Assembly (NCBI RefSeq): GCF_014650675.1
Contig: NZ_BMVK01000012.1
Span: 62,001-126,000 of the forward strand
Origin: Streptomyces anulatus
Lineage (GTDB): Bacteria; Actinomycetota; Actinomycetes; Streptomycetales; Streptomycetaceae
Direction of reading: 5' to 3'
DNA: 64,000 nucleotides
Positions 32,999 to 41,120 of the stretch are shown piece by piece. A program made the position numbers and the translations under genes. The notes beneath the pieces are model-generated. The model did not search any database, was not told the origin of the DNA, and saw only the letters and a list, made by a program, of their open reading frames with translations. The number at the start of each line of letters is the position of its first letter. The stretch's first letter is position 1.

Positions 32999-33868
32999 CT
33001 ACTCGCCCGCGAAACGACCGGCTTCCGGCGCGAACGCCTCCGCGTGCTCGGCCGACCAGATGCGGTACGGCCTGGCCGGACGGCCCGTCAGGTCCTGGAT
33101 CGTGGGCACCACGGCCGCCTTCGCTCCCGCCCGCTGCCGCTCCGCGCTCTGCAGGAAGGCCTCAGCGACGGGCGGCGGATACTTCGCCAGCAGGGCCGTG
33201 CGCGCGGCGTCCACGCCCAGTTCCTCGAAGCGCAACGGCCGCTCCAGCACCCGGGAGAGCTGAGCCGTCTGCTCCCGCGCGGTGATCGCCTCCGGGCCCG
33301 ACACGGCGTACGCCCTGCCCTCGTGTCCCGTACCGGTGAGAACGGCGACGGCCGCCGCGGCGACGTCACGTGGGTCGACGCACGCGACCGGGGCGTCGCC
33401 GTACAGGGCGCGCACCACTCCCGTCGACCGGATGCCGGGCGCCCAGGACAGCGTGTTGGACATGAAGGTCCTGGGGCGGACGAACGTCCACGGGACCCCC
33501 GACTCCCTGACCGCCTGTTCGTTCTCCCGCTGACGCCGGGTGATGAAGTCGTCGGCGCCCGGCTCCTCCACCGCCATCATGGACAGCTTGACCAGGTGGC
33601 GTACGCCTGCCGCGGCCGCCGCCGCGGCGACCCGCTCGTCGTCGGGTTCCGTGGGGCTGTTCGTCACCAGGAACACCGAGGCGACGCCCCGCAGGGCCCG
33701 GTCGAGAGCGGCGCGGTCCCCGTACTCCCCCTCGACGACCTCGACCCCTCCTCCCCGCACCGTGAGCCGCTCGGGACGGCGCGCGAGAATCCGCACGGGG
33801 CCGGCCGCCGACAGTTGTCCGGCGACCTCACGGCCCACCGCTCCGGTCGCACCCGTCACGAGAATCAC
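32999..33868 (-). CDS. NmrA-like NAD(P)-binding reductase, beside an AfsA-family gene
   Basis: 289 residues from GTG 33868. Rossmann motif MILVTGATGAVGREV, then ILARRPERL (NADPH-type Arg), SVFLVTNSP, KLSMMAVEE and a C-terminal substrate domain (YPPPVAEAFLQSAERQRAG). Thirteen bases follow the AfsA-family stop on the same strand, so the two genes are almost surely one operon. In butyrolactone-type signal synthesis an AfsA protein makes a keto-ester that a reductase then reduces; this protein could do that, which is inference. The alternative is a general quinone-type reductase. Confidence 0.75.
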   Translation of the reverse strand: MILVTGATGAVGREVAGQLSAAGPVRILARRPERLTVRGGGVEVVEGEYGDRAALDRALRGVASVFLVTNSPTEPDDERVAAAAAAAGVRHLVKLSMMAVEEPGADDFITRRQRENEQAVRESGVPWTFVRPRTFMSNTLSWAPGIRSTGVVRALYGDAPVACVDPRDVAAAAVAVLTGTGHEGRAYAVSGPEAITAREQTAQLSRVLERPLRFEELGVDAARTALLAKYPPPVAEAFLQSAERQRAGAKAAVVPTIQDLTGRPARPYRIWSAEHAEAFAPEAGRFAGE

Positions 33869-33880
33869 TCGAGAAACCTC

Positions 33881-34825
33881 TCAGCCGTCGGCCCGGGGGC
33901 CGGACAGGATGGTGGAGAACACCGCTTCACCGTCCTGATGGCCTGTCACCTGGACCGTCACCGTATCCTCGGCCGTCTCCGGCAGGACCACCGCCCCTAT
34001 CCAGCACGGACTGCCGAACTCGGAGTACCGGTGGAACCGGGTGCGCGCCTCCGCCGGCACGATTCCGGCGGGCCCCACCGCCAGCCACGCCGCCTGACGG
34101 GCCGCCTCCAGCAGCAACATGCCCGGGACGTGGTCGTTGGGGCGCTGGAACAGGGTGGGGTGCCGGGTGTCCACACGCAGCTCCCAGACTCCGTCCCGCC
34201 CGGTCTCCGAGAGCACCACGTCCTCGGCGCGGGCACGGCCCGCCAGGACGGGCGAAACCGGTGCGGTCTCCGGTATGGATATCCCCTCGGCCGGGGCCTC
34301 GCCGCGCATCCGCCGGTACGCCTTGGGGGTGCTGAACCGGGTCTCCCCCATCCCCGTCGCGGCGAGCCGGCCGTCCCGGTGCACCGCCCAGCCGACCCGC
34401 CCCTGGGCCGGGAGCCCACCCCGCCACTTCAGGTCGGAGCAGAACACCTCCACGTCGATCTCGGTGGGGGCGCCCCCCACGGTCAGGTGCTCCTGATGGC
34501 AGACGTAGTCCAGTCCCGACATCAGGAACTGGTAGCCGAGCGGGATCCCGTAACCGGCGTGGAAGGCGAGCATGGCCGCCTGCCGCATCGCCTCCGCGAC
34601 CAGCAGCGGGTCGTGCCGGTCGTCACCCACCGGGGCGAAGAACGGATGGTCGTGCGGGAGAACCGCCCCCACCGAGAACCGGTCGTGACCCAGGCGTACC
34701 CAGTTCCGCGGAAAGGCGTCCTCCGGCCTGGTCCGGTGCACCATGTCGATCTCCACGGGATGCACCACCTCGGCCTCCGCGTCCATGGTCGGCACCGGAT
34801 CGATCAAGACTGCTGCTTCGGGCAT
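33881..34825 (-). CDS. AfsA/ScbA-family gamma-butyrolactone-type signal synthase
   Basis: 314 residues with two AfsA hotdog repeats. The first spans about 25-165 (VHRTRPEDAFPRNW, HDHPFFAPVGDDRHDP, LLVAEAMRQAAMLAFHAGYG, LGYQFLMSGLDY). The second spans about 190-310 (HPTLFQRPNDHVPGMLLLEA, ARQAAWLAV, PCWIGAVV). AfsA enzymes condense a beta-ketoacyl-ACP with dihydroxyacetone phosphate in autoregulator synthesis. The ATG at 34825 has GGGGGGAG six bases upstream. No butyrolactone receptor (TetR/ArpA type) gene lies beside it in this window, so it is orphaned from the usual receptor pair. Confidence 0.85.
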   Translation of the reverse strand: MPEAAVLIDPVPTMDAEAEVVHPVEIDMVHRTRPEDAFPRNWVRLGHDRFSVGAVLPHDHPFFAPVGDDRHDPLLVAEAMRQAAMLAFHAGYGIPLGYQFLMSGLDYVCHQEHLTVGGAPTEIDVEVFCSDLKWRGGLPAQGRVGWAVHRDGRLAATGMGETRFSTPKAYRRMRGEAPAEGISIPETAPVSPVLAGRARAEDVVLSETGRDGVWELRVDTRHPTLFQRPNDHVPGMLLLEAARQAAWLAVGPAGIVPAEARTRFHRYSEFGSPCWIGAVVLPETAEDTVTVQVTGHQDGEAVFSTILSGPRADG

Positions 34826-34883
34826 AACTCCCCCCAGGGGTCATGTAGTGGCGAGCCGTTCCTGCGATGCACATACCGGCAAG

Positions 34884-34900
34884 ATTAGGTACAGACTAAT
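34884..34900. promoter_or_regulatory. Inverted repeat in AfsA-family promoter
   Basis: ATTAG-N7-CTAAT (34884-34888 and 34896-34900) in an AT-rich island upstream of the AfsA-family gene, with ACATACCGG beside it (34871-34879). This resembles parts of butyrolactone-receptor operators but is not a full match. Confidence 0.4.
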
Positions 34901-35272
34901 AGGTTTTCTTCTCCGGCCAGGGTGAGACCCCCCACACCGACCCGTCCGATTCGCGGGCCCCGCCCGGGAATCCGGAGGACAGCGGCGCGGGCATCCGGTA
35001 AATGCGTCCGCCAATCCGCGAGAATCACCGGAATTCCCAAAAGCGCCAACTGTGCGAAAGGCGATATCCGCCGCCGTTTCCCGTGCGGCCACGGGCGCCC
35101 GGCCCGGGAGACCGGGCTCGAACGGATGCGACCCGTCCAGGGCGAGAACGACGGCCCGTTGCACGCTTCCCATGGCACGATCCTGTCGGAAGATGGCGAT
35201 CATGGCATGGTACGCCGGGCGAGCACCCTCGACCCTGGACGCGTGGAGCGCCCAGGGAGGCCCCTGGGCGCA
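34901..35272. other. Gene-free region between AfsA-family gene and lysE
   Basis: About 370 bp in which I see no gene. Open frames exist but lack ribosome sites and Streptomyces-like third-position bias. The first part is the divergent upstream region of the AfsA-family gene; the end is the octamer repeat. Confidence 0.5.
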
Positions 35273-35320
35273 GGCGGTCAGGCGGTCAGGCGGTCAGGCG
35301 GTCAGGCGGTCAGGCGGTCA
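35273..35320. repeat. Six tandem copies of octamer GGCGGTCA
   Basis: Six perfect, contiguous copies of an 8-bp unit (35273-35320), running over the stop codon of lysE. On the lysE strand each unit reads TGACCGCC, so gain or loss of copies (a frame shift of 8) meets a TGA in any frame and changes only the last residues. Confidence 0.95.
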
Positions 35321-35921
35321 GCGCCAGTTTCGCGCCGAGGCCGATCATCATCACGGCGACCAGGCCGTCCAGCACCCGCCACGCGGAAGGCCGCGCGAGG
35401 ACTCCGCTCAGCAACCGGGCGCCGTACCCGAGCGCGGCGAACCAGCACACGCTGGCGAGAACGGCGCCGAGGCCGAAGGTCCAGCGCAACGGCCCCCGGT
35501 CGGCGGCGACGGACCCGAGCAGGAACACGGTGTCGAGGTACACGTGCGGGTTGAGCCAGGTCATCGCCAGGCAGGTCAGCACCACGCCCCGGCGTGAGGC
35601 GGCCGGGGCGTCCCCCGCGTGCAGGGCCGACGGGCGCAGGACCCGGCGCGCGGCGAGCAGGCCGTAGCCGATCAGGAACACGCCGCCGAGCAGCCCCACC
35701 ACCGTCAGCGCCGACGGCCAGGCGACGACGAGAGCGCCGACCCCGGCGACCCCCAGCGCGATGAGCACCGCGTCGGACAGGGCGCAGATCCCGACCACCG
35801 CGAGCACGCCGTCACGGCGGACGCCCTGGCGCAGCACCAGGGCGTTCTGGGCTCCGATGGCGACGATGAGCGAGAGGCCGGTGCCGAAACCGGCGGCCGC
35901 GGCGGTCAGGGCGTTCGTCAT
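35310..35921 (-). CDS. lysE: LysE-family basic amino acid exporter
   Basis: 203 residues with six hydrophobic helices and the family signatures GFGTGLSLIVAIGAQNALVLRQG (split over helix 1) and MTWLNPHVYLDTV. LysE exports lysine and arginine. It is divergent from an ArgP/LysG regulator, the same arrangement as Corynebacterium lysE-lysG, which supports export of basic amino acids induced by intracellular excess. Its stop lies inside the octamer repeat. Confidence 0.9.
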   Translation of the reverse strand: MTNALTAAAAGFGTGLSLIVAIGAQNALVLRQGVRRDGVLAVVGICALSDAVLIALGVAGVGALVVAWPSALTVVGLLGGVFLIGYGLLAARRVLRPSALHAGDAPAASRRGVVLTCLAMTWLNPHVYLDTVFLLGSVAADRGPLRWTFGLGAVLASVCWFAALGYGARLLSGVLARPSAWRVLDGLVAVMMIGLGAKLALTA

Positions 35922-35954
35922 GCGGTCGACGCTACGGAGCGGGAGATCATGGTG

Positions 35955-35988
35955 TCCAGCTAAAGATTCTTACGTATCATTAACGGTC
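35955..35988. promoter_or_regulatory. AT-rich ArgP/LysG control region
   Basis: The 67-bp gap between lysE and the regulator carries an AT-rich stretch with TACGTA palindrome core (about 35971-35976) flanked by imperfectly symmetric ATTCT/TCATT. This is consistent with a LysR-type site for both genes. Confidence 0.4.
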
Positions 35989-36909
35989 ATGATGTCCGAG
36001 CTCCCTCTCGACCAGGTGCGGACCCTGCTGGCCGTGGTCGACGAAGGCACGTTCGACTCGGCGGCGAACGCTCTGCGGCTGACGCCGTCGGCGGTCAGCC
36101 AGCGGGTCAAGGCACTGGAGCAGCGCACGGGCCGGGTGCTGCTGATGCGTACGAAGCCGGTGCGGCCCACCGAGTCCGGTGAGGTGGTGGTGCGCTTCGC
36201 CCGCCAGCTGGCCAGGCTGGAGCACGACGCGCAGACGGCGCTCGGAATGTCCGGTCCCGGCGAGCCGACCATCCTGCCGATCGCGGTGAACTCCGATTCC
36301 CTGGCGACCTGGTTCCTGCCCGCCCTGCGGCGCGTGCCGGAGGAGCTGGGGCTCTGTTACGAGCTGCGCCGGGAGGACCAGGACCATACGGCCGCCTTGC
36401 TGCGGGAGGGACTGGCGATGGCCGCGGTGACCTCCTCGCCGGAGGCGGTGACGGGCTGCTCGGTGCGCCGGCTGGGCCGGATGCGGTATCTGCCGGTGGC
36501 CAGTCCCGGTTTCGCCGACCGGTGGCTGGGACCGCGGGAGGACACCGCGTTGCGCGAGCTGATCGCCGACGCCCCGGTGATCGGCTTCGACCGGCGCGAC
36601 GACCTTCAGGACGCCTTCGTGCGCCGGCTCGGCCCCGGACCCCGGGCGAGCGCGCGGCGCCACCTGGTTCCCACGTCGGAGGGGTTCGCGAACGCCGTGG
36701 CGACGGGCATGGGCTGGGGCATGGTGCCCGAGGTCCAGGCGGAGCCGTTGCTGAGCAGCGGCCGGCTGGTGCGGCTCACCCCGGACCACACCGTGGACGT
36801 GCCGCTGTACTGGCAGCAGTGGAAGCTGGAATCACCGGCCCTGGCGGCCGTCTCCGAGGCGGTGGCGGCGGAGGCCGCCGAAGCGCTCGACGGCGACTGG
36901 CCCGGCTGA
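35989..36909 (+). CDS. argP: ArgP/LysG-type LysR regulator
   Basis: 306 residues. LysR helix-turn-helix (LDQVRTLLAVVDEGTFDSAA, LTPSAVSQRVKALEQRTG, VLLMRTKPVRPTESG), with the RTKPxRPTxxG segment characteristic of ArgP/IciA. The effector domain has ILPIAVNSDSLATWFLPAL and IGFDRRDDLQD. It activates lysE in response to lysine/arginine in characterised relatives. ATG 35989 or 35992; no ribosome site precedes it, so it may be leaderless. Confidence 0.9.
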   Translation: MMSELPLDQVRTLLAVVDEGTFDSAANALRLTPSAVSQRVKALEQRTGRVLLMRTKPVRPTESGEVVVRFARQLARLEHDAQTALGMSGPGEPTILPIAVNSDSLATWFLPALRRVPEELGLCYELRREDQDHTAALLREGLAMAAVTSSPEAVTGCSVRRLGRMRYLPVASPGFADRWLGPREDTALRELIADAPVIGFDRRDDLQDAFVRRLGPGPRASARRHLVPTSEGFANAVATGMGWGMVPEVQAEPLLSSGRLVRLTPDHTVDVPLYWQQWKLESPALAAVSEAVAAEAAEALDGDWPG

Positions 36910-36975
36910 GCGGCACACCGCCCGCCACCGGAACCCCGCTCGCCACGCCCATGGGTGATTGCCACCCCACCCCTC

Positions 36976-36994
36976 CAAGGTTAGGTTTACCTAA
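36976..36994 (+). promoter_or_regulatory. Candidate DmdR/IdeR iron box
   Basis: The 19-mer at 36976-36994 (CAAGGTTAGGTTTACCTAA) matches the classical iron-box consensus TTAGGTTAGGCTAACCTAA at 15 of 19 positions, as I recall that consensus. It lies 22 bp before the start of the O-methyltransferase gene, overlapping the expected promoter. Confidence 0.55.
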
Positions 36995-37015
36995 CTGAAT
37001 GGAAAGGGGCAGGTG

Positions 37016-38086
37016 ATGACGGACCGTCACGACCAGGATGCGGGCAACGGCCGGAAACAGCCGGTGGATGGGGAGGCACGGGGGGCGGTGGCCCGGCTCG
37101 TGCTCGGCCAGATGGCCACCCAGGCGCTGGGCACGGCGGTGCGGTTGGGCGTCTTCGACCGGATCGGGCCGGACGAGCTGAGCGCCGAGGCGCTCGCCGG
37201 TTCCCTCGGCACCCACCCGCAGGCGACGCTGCGTCTGCTGCGCGCCCTGGCCGGACTCCAGCTGCTGTCCGAGACGGAACCGGGCGCCTTCCGGACCACC
37301 GCGGCCGGCGACGCCCTGCGCGCCGACACACCCGGCACGATGGTCGCCATGGCCCGGATGTTCACCGACCCGGTCATGCTGCGGGGCTGGGACCTGCTCG
37401 ACGAGAGCGTCCGTACGGGAGAGACCACGTTCGACACGGTGTTCGGGACCGACTTCTTCGGCCACCTGAAGGAACACCCCGAGCTGTCCGCCTCGTTCAA
37501 CGAGGCGATGAGCCAGGGCACACGGCTGACCGCCGCGACCGTCCCGCACCACTACGACTTCGGGCGCTTCCACACGCTCGTGGACGTCGGCGGCGGCGAC
37601 GGCACGCTGCTGGCCTCGGTCCTTCGCGAGCACCCGAAACTGCGGGGCATCCTGTTCGACACGGCCGAGGGGCTCGCGCAGGCTCCTCGACGGCTGGCCC
37701 AGGAAGGTCTGACCGAGCGCGTCGCCCTGGAGACCGGCGACTTCTTCGCCTCGGCCCCGGCCGGCGGCGACCTCTATCTCCTCAAGAGCATCATCCACGA
37801 CTGGGACGACGAGAGGTGTGCGGCCATCCTGCGGCACATCCGCGACGTCATCCCCGACCACGGCTCCCTGCTGATCGTCGAACCGGTGCTGCCCGCCACC
37901 GTCCCGCCGGACCGGCAGGACAACGTCTACCTCAGCGACCTCAACATGCTCGTCAACGTCGGCGGCCGGGAGCGGACCGCGGACGACTTCGCGGCCCTGT
38001 GCACGGCGGGCGGCTTCGCCCTCCGGAGCGTGACACCACTGCCCGCGCCCAACATCTTCCGGATCGTCGAGGCCTCCCCGGTCTGA
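37016..38086 (+). CDS. O-methyltransferase family 2 (acetylserotonin OMT-like)
   Basis: 356 residues. N-terminal dimerisation winged helix (VARLVLGQMATQALGTAVRL, LGTHPQATLRLLRALAG), then a Rossmann domain with SAM motif TLVDVGGGDGTLLASVL, acidic loop LFDTAEGLAQAP, ETGDFFAS, and catalytic-His region LKSIIHDWDDERC. Such enzymes methylate hydroxyls of polyketides, phenols or catechols. A nearly complete iron box overlaps its promoter, which would make it iron-repressed. ATG 37016 preferred over the adjacent GTG 37013. Monocistronic before the response regulator. Confidence 0.85.
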   Translation: MTDRHDQDAGNGRKQPVDGEARGAVARLVLGQMATQALGTAVRLGVFDRIGPDELSAEALAGSLGTHPQATLRLLRALAGLQLLSETEPGAFRTTAAGDALRADTPGTMVAMARMFTDPVMLRGWDLLDESVRTGETTFDTVFGTDFFGHLKEHPELSASFNEAMSQGTRLTAATVPHHYDFGRFHTLVDVGGGDGTLLASVLREHPKLRGILFDTAEGLAQAPRRLAQEGLTERVALETGDFFASAPAGGDLYLLKSIIHDWDDERCAAILRHIRDVIPDHGSLLIVEPVLPATVPPDRQDNVYLSDLNMLVNVGGRERTADDFAALCTAGGFALRSVTPLPAPNIFRIVEASPV

Positions 38087-38168
38087 CGGGCCCCCGGGGG
38101 CGGGTGCCCGGCTCGCCTTAGAATGACGGGTCCATCCCCCCGGAAGAAGACTCGGAGGCATCCTCCCC

Positions 38169-38843
38169 ATGCGTGTGCTGCTGGTGGAGGACGACGACGA
38201 CCTGCGGGACGTGATCGCGTCCGGGCTGCGGGACGGCGGCTTCGCCGTGGACTGCGCGTCGGACTGGCCGGAGGCGGACGTGCTGCTGCACGTCACCGCG
38301 TACGACTGTGTGGTGCTGGACCGGATGGTGCCCTCCGGCGACACCCTCGCGCCGCTGGAGGGCAGGCGTCGGGCCGGCTGGTCGGTGCCCGTGCTGTGCC
38401 TCACCGCTCTGGACTCCCTGCACGAACGGCTGCGGGGGCTGGAGAGCGGGGCGGACGACTACCTGGCCAAGCCGTTCTCGATGCGCGAGCTCGTCCTGCG
38501 CGTCCGGGGCCTGAGCCGGCGGGCGCCGGCCCGGCTGCCTTCCTTCCTGAGCTGTGCGGACGTGGTCATGGACGTGGCGCGGCACGAGGTGCGGCGCGGT
38601 GGTGTGCTGCTGTCGCTGAGCCCGAAGGAGTACGCCGTACTCCAGCAGCTCCTCGTCCACCGGGACGCCGTCGTCACCCGCACCGGGCTGCTGGAGCACT
38701 GCTGGGACGAGATGGCCGACCCGGTCTCCAACGTGGTGGACGCCGTCGTCGCGGGCCTGCGGCGCAAGCTCGGCTCCCCCGGCCTGGTGCACACCGTGCG
38801 GGGGCAGGGGTTCCTGCTGTCGGCGGAGCCGGGGCCGTCCTGA
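38169..38843 (+). CDS. OmpR-family response regulator
   Basis: 224 residues. Receiver domain with acidic pocket VEDDDDL, phospho-acceptor Asp51 (CVVLDRMVP), Thr in CLTALD and Lys in DDYLAKPF. Winged-helix output domain (LSLSPKEYAVLQQLL, VSNVVDAVVAGLRRKL, GLVHTVRGQGFLL). Its stop overlaps the kinase start (TGATG), so the pair is translationally coupled. Target genes unknown; the secreted GH114-like gene directly downstream is a candidate. Confidence 0.92.
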   Translation: MRVLLVEDDDDLRDVIASGLRDGGFAVDCASDWPEADVLLHVTAYDCVVLDRMVPSGDTLAPLEGRRRAGWSVPVLCLTALDSLHERLRGLESGADDYLAKPFSMRELVLRVRGLSRRAPARLPSFLSCADVVMDVARHEVRRGGVLLSLSPKEYAVLQQLLVHRDAVVTRTGLLEHCWDEMADPVSNVVDAVVAGLRRKLGSPGLVHTVRGQGFLLSAEPGPS

Positions 38844-40180
38844 TGGCGAAGCCCCTGCGGCCCCGCCGCTCCCCGGCCAGGAGACGGCTGCACCGGCTGC
38901 GGCTGCGGCTGACCGCCGCGTACACCCTGATCACCGTCGTCGGGCTGGCCTGTCTGTCCTGGCTGGTGATCCGTACCGACGACCGGGCGCGGCTGGACGC
39001 CGAGTACGACGAGATGCGCCGCCGGGCGTCCGTCGCGGCCTCGCTCGTCTATTACGAGGACGGCCGGATCCGTCTGGACGGGCTCGACGACGACGAGGCG
39101 ACCTCGGGGACTCCGCAGGTCCTGGTGCTGGAGGCCCGGCCCGGCGGTGATCCGGTCATCGTGTTCCGGGGCCGCACCGCGCAGTTCGCAGTACCGGCGG
39201 GGGCGCTCCGGGCGGCGGCTCTCTCGGCGATGGACGACGAAGGGCCGGTGCGGGCCGAGGCGCGCGACCGCGCGGGAGAGGCCGTTCACGTGCTGGCCGT
39301 GCCCTTCTACCACGACGCCACCGACGAGGTGGCGGGCGCGGCCGTCGCGGTCGGCGATCCGGAGCGCGGGGCGGCCGAACATCGCAGTCTGGTCCTCTCC
39401 CTCGTCGTCGGGGCCGGTGCGCTGACGGCGCTGGCCGCGCTGACCGGGCACGTCCTCTCCGCGCGGAGCATGCGGCCGGCCTGGGAGGCGCTGGAGCAGC
39501 AGGAGCGACTGCTGGCCGACGCGGCGCACGAGTTGCGGACCCCGGTCGCGGTGATGCGCGGATCGGTGGAGGTGGCCGCCGGAGCCCCGGGCGGGCTGGA
39601 GGCTCATCTGCCCCGGATCCGGCGGGCGGCGGACCGGATGGCCGACGTCGTGGAGAACCTGCTGACGCGGGGGCGGTTGGAGGCCGCCGTGGACGTCGTA
39701 CGGGCGGAGCCGCTGCGGCTGGACCAGCTCGTCGAGGAGGTGTGCGCGGAGCTGCCGGAGGGCGGGCACGGCCTGGAGTCGCGGTGGGAGGAGTCGGTGG
39801 TCGAGGCGGACGCCGCGCTCGTGCGGGTCGCCGTGCGCAACCTGCTGGACAACGCCGTACGGCACGGTCGGGGTCCCTGCGCGCCGGACAGGGCCGAGCT
39901 GCTGGTGACCGTGCGCGGACCGGAGGTGTGGGTCGCCGACCGGGGCCCGGGGGTGGATCCGGCCCGGCTGCCGGAGCTGATGGAGCGGTTCGGCTCGCCG
40001 GGCGGGGGAACGGGCATCGGCCTCTCGCTGGTACGGCGGATCGCGGAGGCCCACCGGGGGTCGCTCACCGTCCGGGCCCGCCCCGGCGGCGGCGCGGAGT
40101 TCGTCCTGCGGCTCGCGCCCGCCCGGTCACGGCGCGAGCGTCGGCGCGGCGCCGGGCGGACGCTCACGATTCGCTCATGA
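38843..40180 (+). CDS. Sensor histidine kinase
   Basis: 445 residues. First membrane helix at about 24-43 and a second at about 182-204, enclosing an extracellular sensor of about 135 residues. Then a phospho-accepting His229 (ADAAHELRTPVAVMRG) and an ATP domain: N box RVAVRNLLDNAVRHG, G1 WVADRGPGVD, G2 GGGTGIGLSLV. A HAMP-like segment is short or absent. Start ATG overlaps the regulator stop. The signal cannot be inferred from the acidic sensor region. Confidence 0.92.
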   Translation: MAKPLRPRRSPARRRLHRLRLRLTAAYTLITVVGLACLSWLVIRTDDRARLDAEYDEMRRRASVAASLVYYEDGRIRLDGLDDDEATSGTPQVLVLEARPGGDPVIVFRGRTAQFAVPAGALRAAALSAMDDEGPVRAEARDRAGEAVHVLAVPFYHDATDEVAGAAVAVGDPERGAAEHRSLVLSLVVGAGALTALAALTGHVLSARSMRPAWEALEQQERLLADAAHELRTPVAVMRGSVEVAAGAPGGLEAHLPRIRRAADRMADVVENLLTRGRLEAAVDVVRAEPLRLDQLVEEVCAELPEGGHGLESRWEESVVEADAALVRVAVRNLLDNAVRHGRGPCAPDRAELLVTVRGPEVWVADRGPGVDPARLPELMERFGSPGGGTGIGLSLVRRIAEAHRGSLTVRARPGGGAEFVLRLAPARSRRERRRGAGRTLTIRS

Positions 40181-40234
40181 TCGGCCGTCCATGATGTGGG
40201 GGCAGGTTCCGAAGCCCACGCACGGGAGTCACGT

Positions 40235-41095
40235 ATGTCCCAGCACGCCGTCCGTCCGTTCCTCCGCCGAGGAAGCACACGCGCCGGTCTGGCCGGCGGG
40301 GTCGTGGTCGCGGCGGGAGCGGGACTGCTCCTGTCCCACGCCTTCGCCTCGGGCTCCGCGGCGGAGGCCGCGCCCGAGGTCGTGCCGCCCTCGGCGAACG
40401 TGACCTTCGACTACCAGATCGGCGGCGCGTACACCCCGCCCGCCGGGGTCGGGGCGGTCTCCCGCGACCGTGGCGACGAGCCGGCCGATGGCCTGTACAA
40501 CGTCTGTTACGTCAACGCCTTCCAGACCCAGCCCGACGCGCTGGGCTGGTGGGAGAAGAACAACCCCGATCTGCTGCTGCGCGACGAGGACGGAGACCTC
40601 GTCGACGACGAGGCCTGGGGCGAGGCGCTGCTCGACACCTCGACCGCGGACCGGCGGACCCGGCTGGCGGACATCGTCGGGGGCTGGATCGACGGCTGCG
40701 CGAAGGCCGGCTTCCAGGCGGTGGAGCCGGACAACCTGGACTCCTTCGAGCGCTCCGACGGCCTGCTGACCCCGGAGCACAACGCGGCGTTCGCGAAGCT
40801 CCTGGCCGACCGGGCGCACAGCGCCGGGCTGGCGATCGGCCAGAAGAACACCACCGATCTGCTGGAGCAGCGCGGGAGGATCGGGTTCGACTTCGCCGTC
40901 GCCGAGGAGTGCGGCCGGTACGACGAGTGCGCCGACTACGCCTCCGCGTACGACGACAGGGTGTTCGTCGTCGAGTACACCGATCGCGATTTCACGAAGG
41001 CGTGTTCGTCCGTGGGGGCGAAGGTCTCGGTGGTGCGCCGCGACCTCGACGTCCGGCCGGCCGGACAGCCGGGGTACGTGTTCCGCGCCTGCTGA
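40235..41095 (+). CDS. Secreted GH114-like (TM1410-type) protein
   Basis: 286 residues. The signal peptide (Arg-rich then GLAGGVVVAAGAGLLLSHAF) is followed by a TIM-barrel with NVTFDYQIGGAYTPP, VCYVNAFQTQPDALGWW, GFQAVEPDNLDSFER, GLAIGQKNTTDLL and DFAVAEECGRYDECADY. These match the endo-alpha-1,4-polygalactosaminidase/TM1410 family, thought to cleave galactosaminoglycans. The Asp in EPDNLD and Glu in AEECG are likely catalytic residues. It starts 54 bp after the kinase gene, so it may be co-transcribed with or controlled by that two-component system. Confidence 0.75.
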   Translation: MSQHAVRPFLRRGSTRAGLAGGVVVAAGAGLLLSHAFASGSAAEAAPEVVPPSANVTFDYQIGGAYTPPAGVGAVSRDRGDEPADGLYNVCYVNAFQTQPDALGWWEKNNPDLLLRDEDGDLVDDEAWGEALLDTSTADRRTRLADIVGGWIDGCAKAGFQAVEPDNLDSFERSDGLLTPEHNAAFAKLLADRAHSAGLAIGQKNTTDLLEQRGRIGFDFAVAEECGRYDECADYASAYDDRVFVVEYTDRDFTKACSSVGAKVSVVRRDLDVRPAGQPGYVFRAC

Positions 41096-41120
41096 AGGGT
41101 CTTCTCGGGGCGGGCCGGGC

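Noticed and set aside
34841..35203. Open frame of 120 codons upstream of the AfsA-family gene
   Set aside because: Overlaps the probable AfsA-family promoter, lacks coding bias and resembles no family.
35273..35320. CRISPR-like or iteron origin repeat
   Set aside because: Units are contiguous octamers with no spacers, no cas genes, no replication genes and no AT-rich region.
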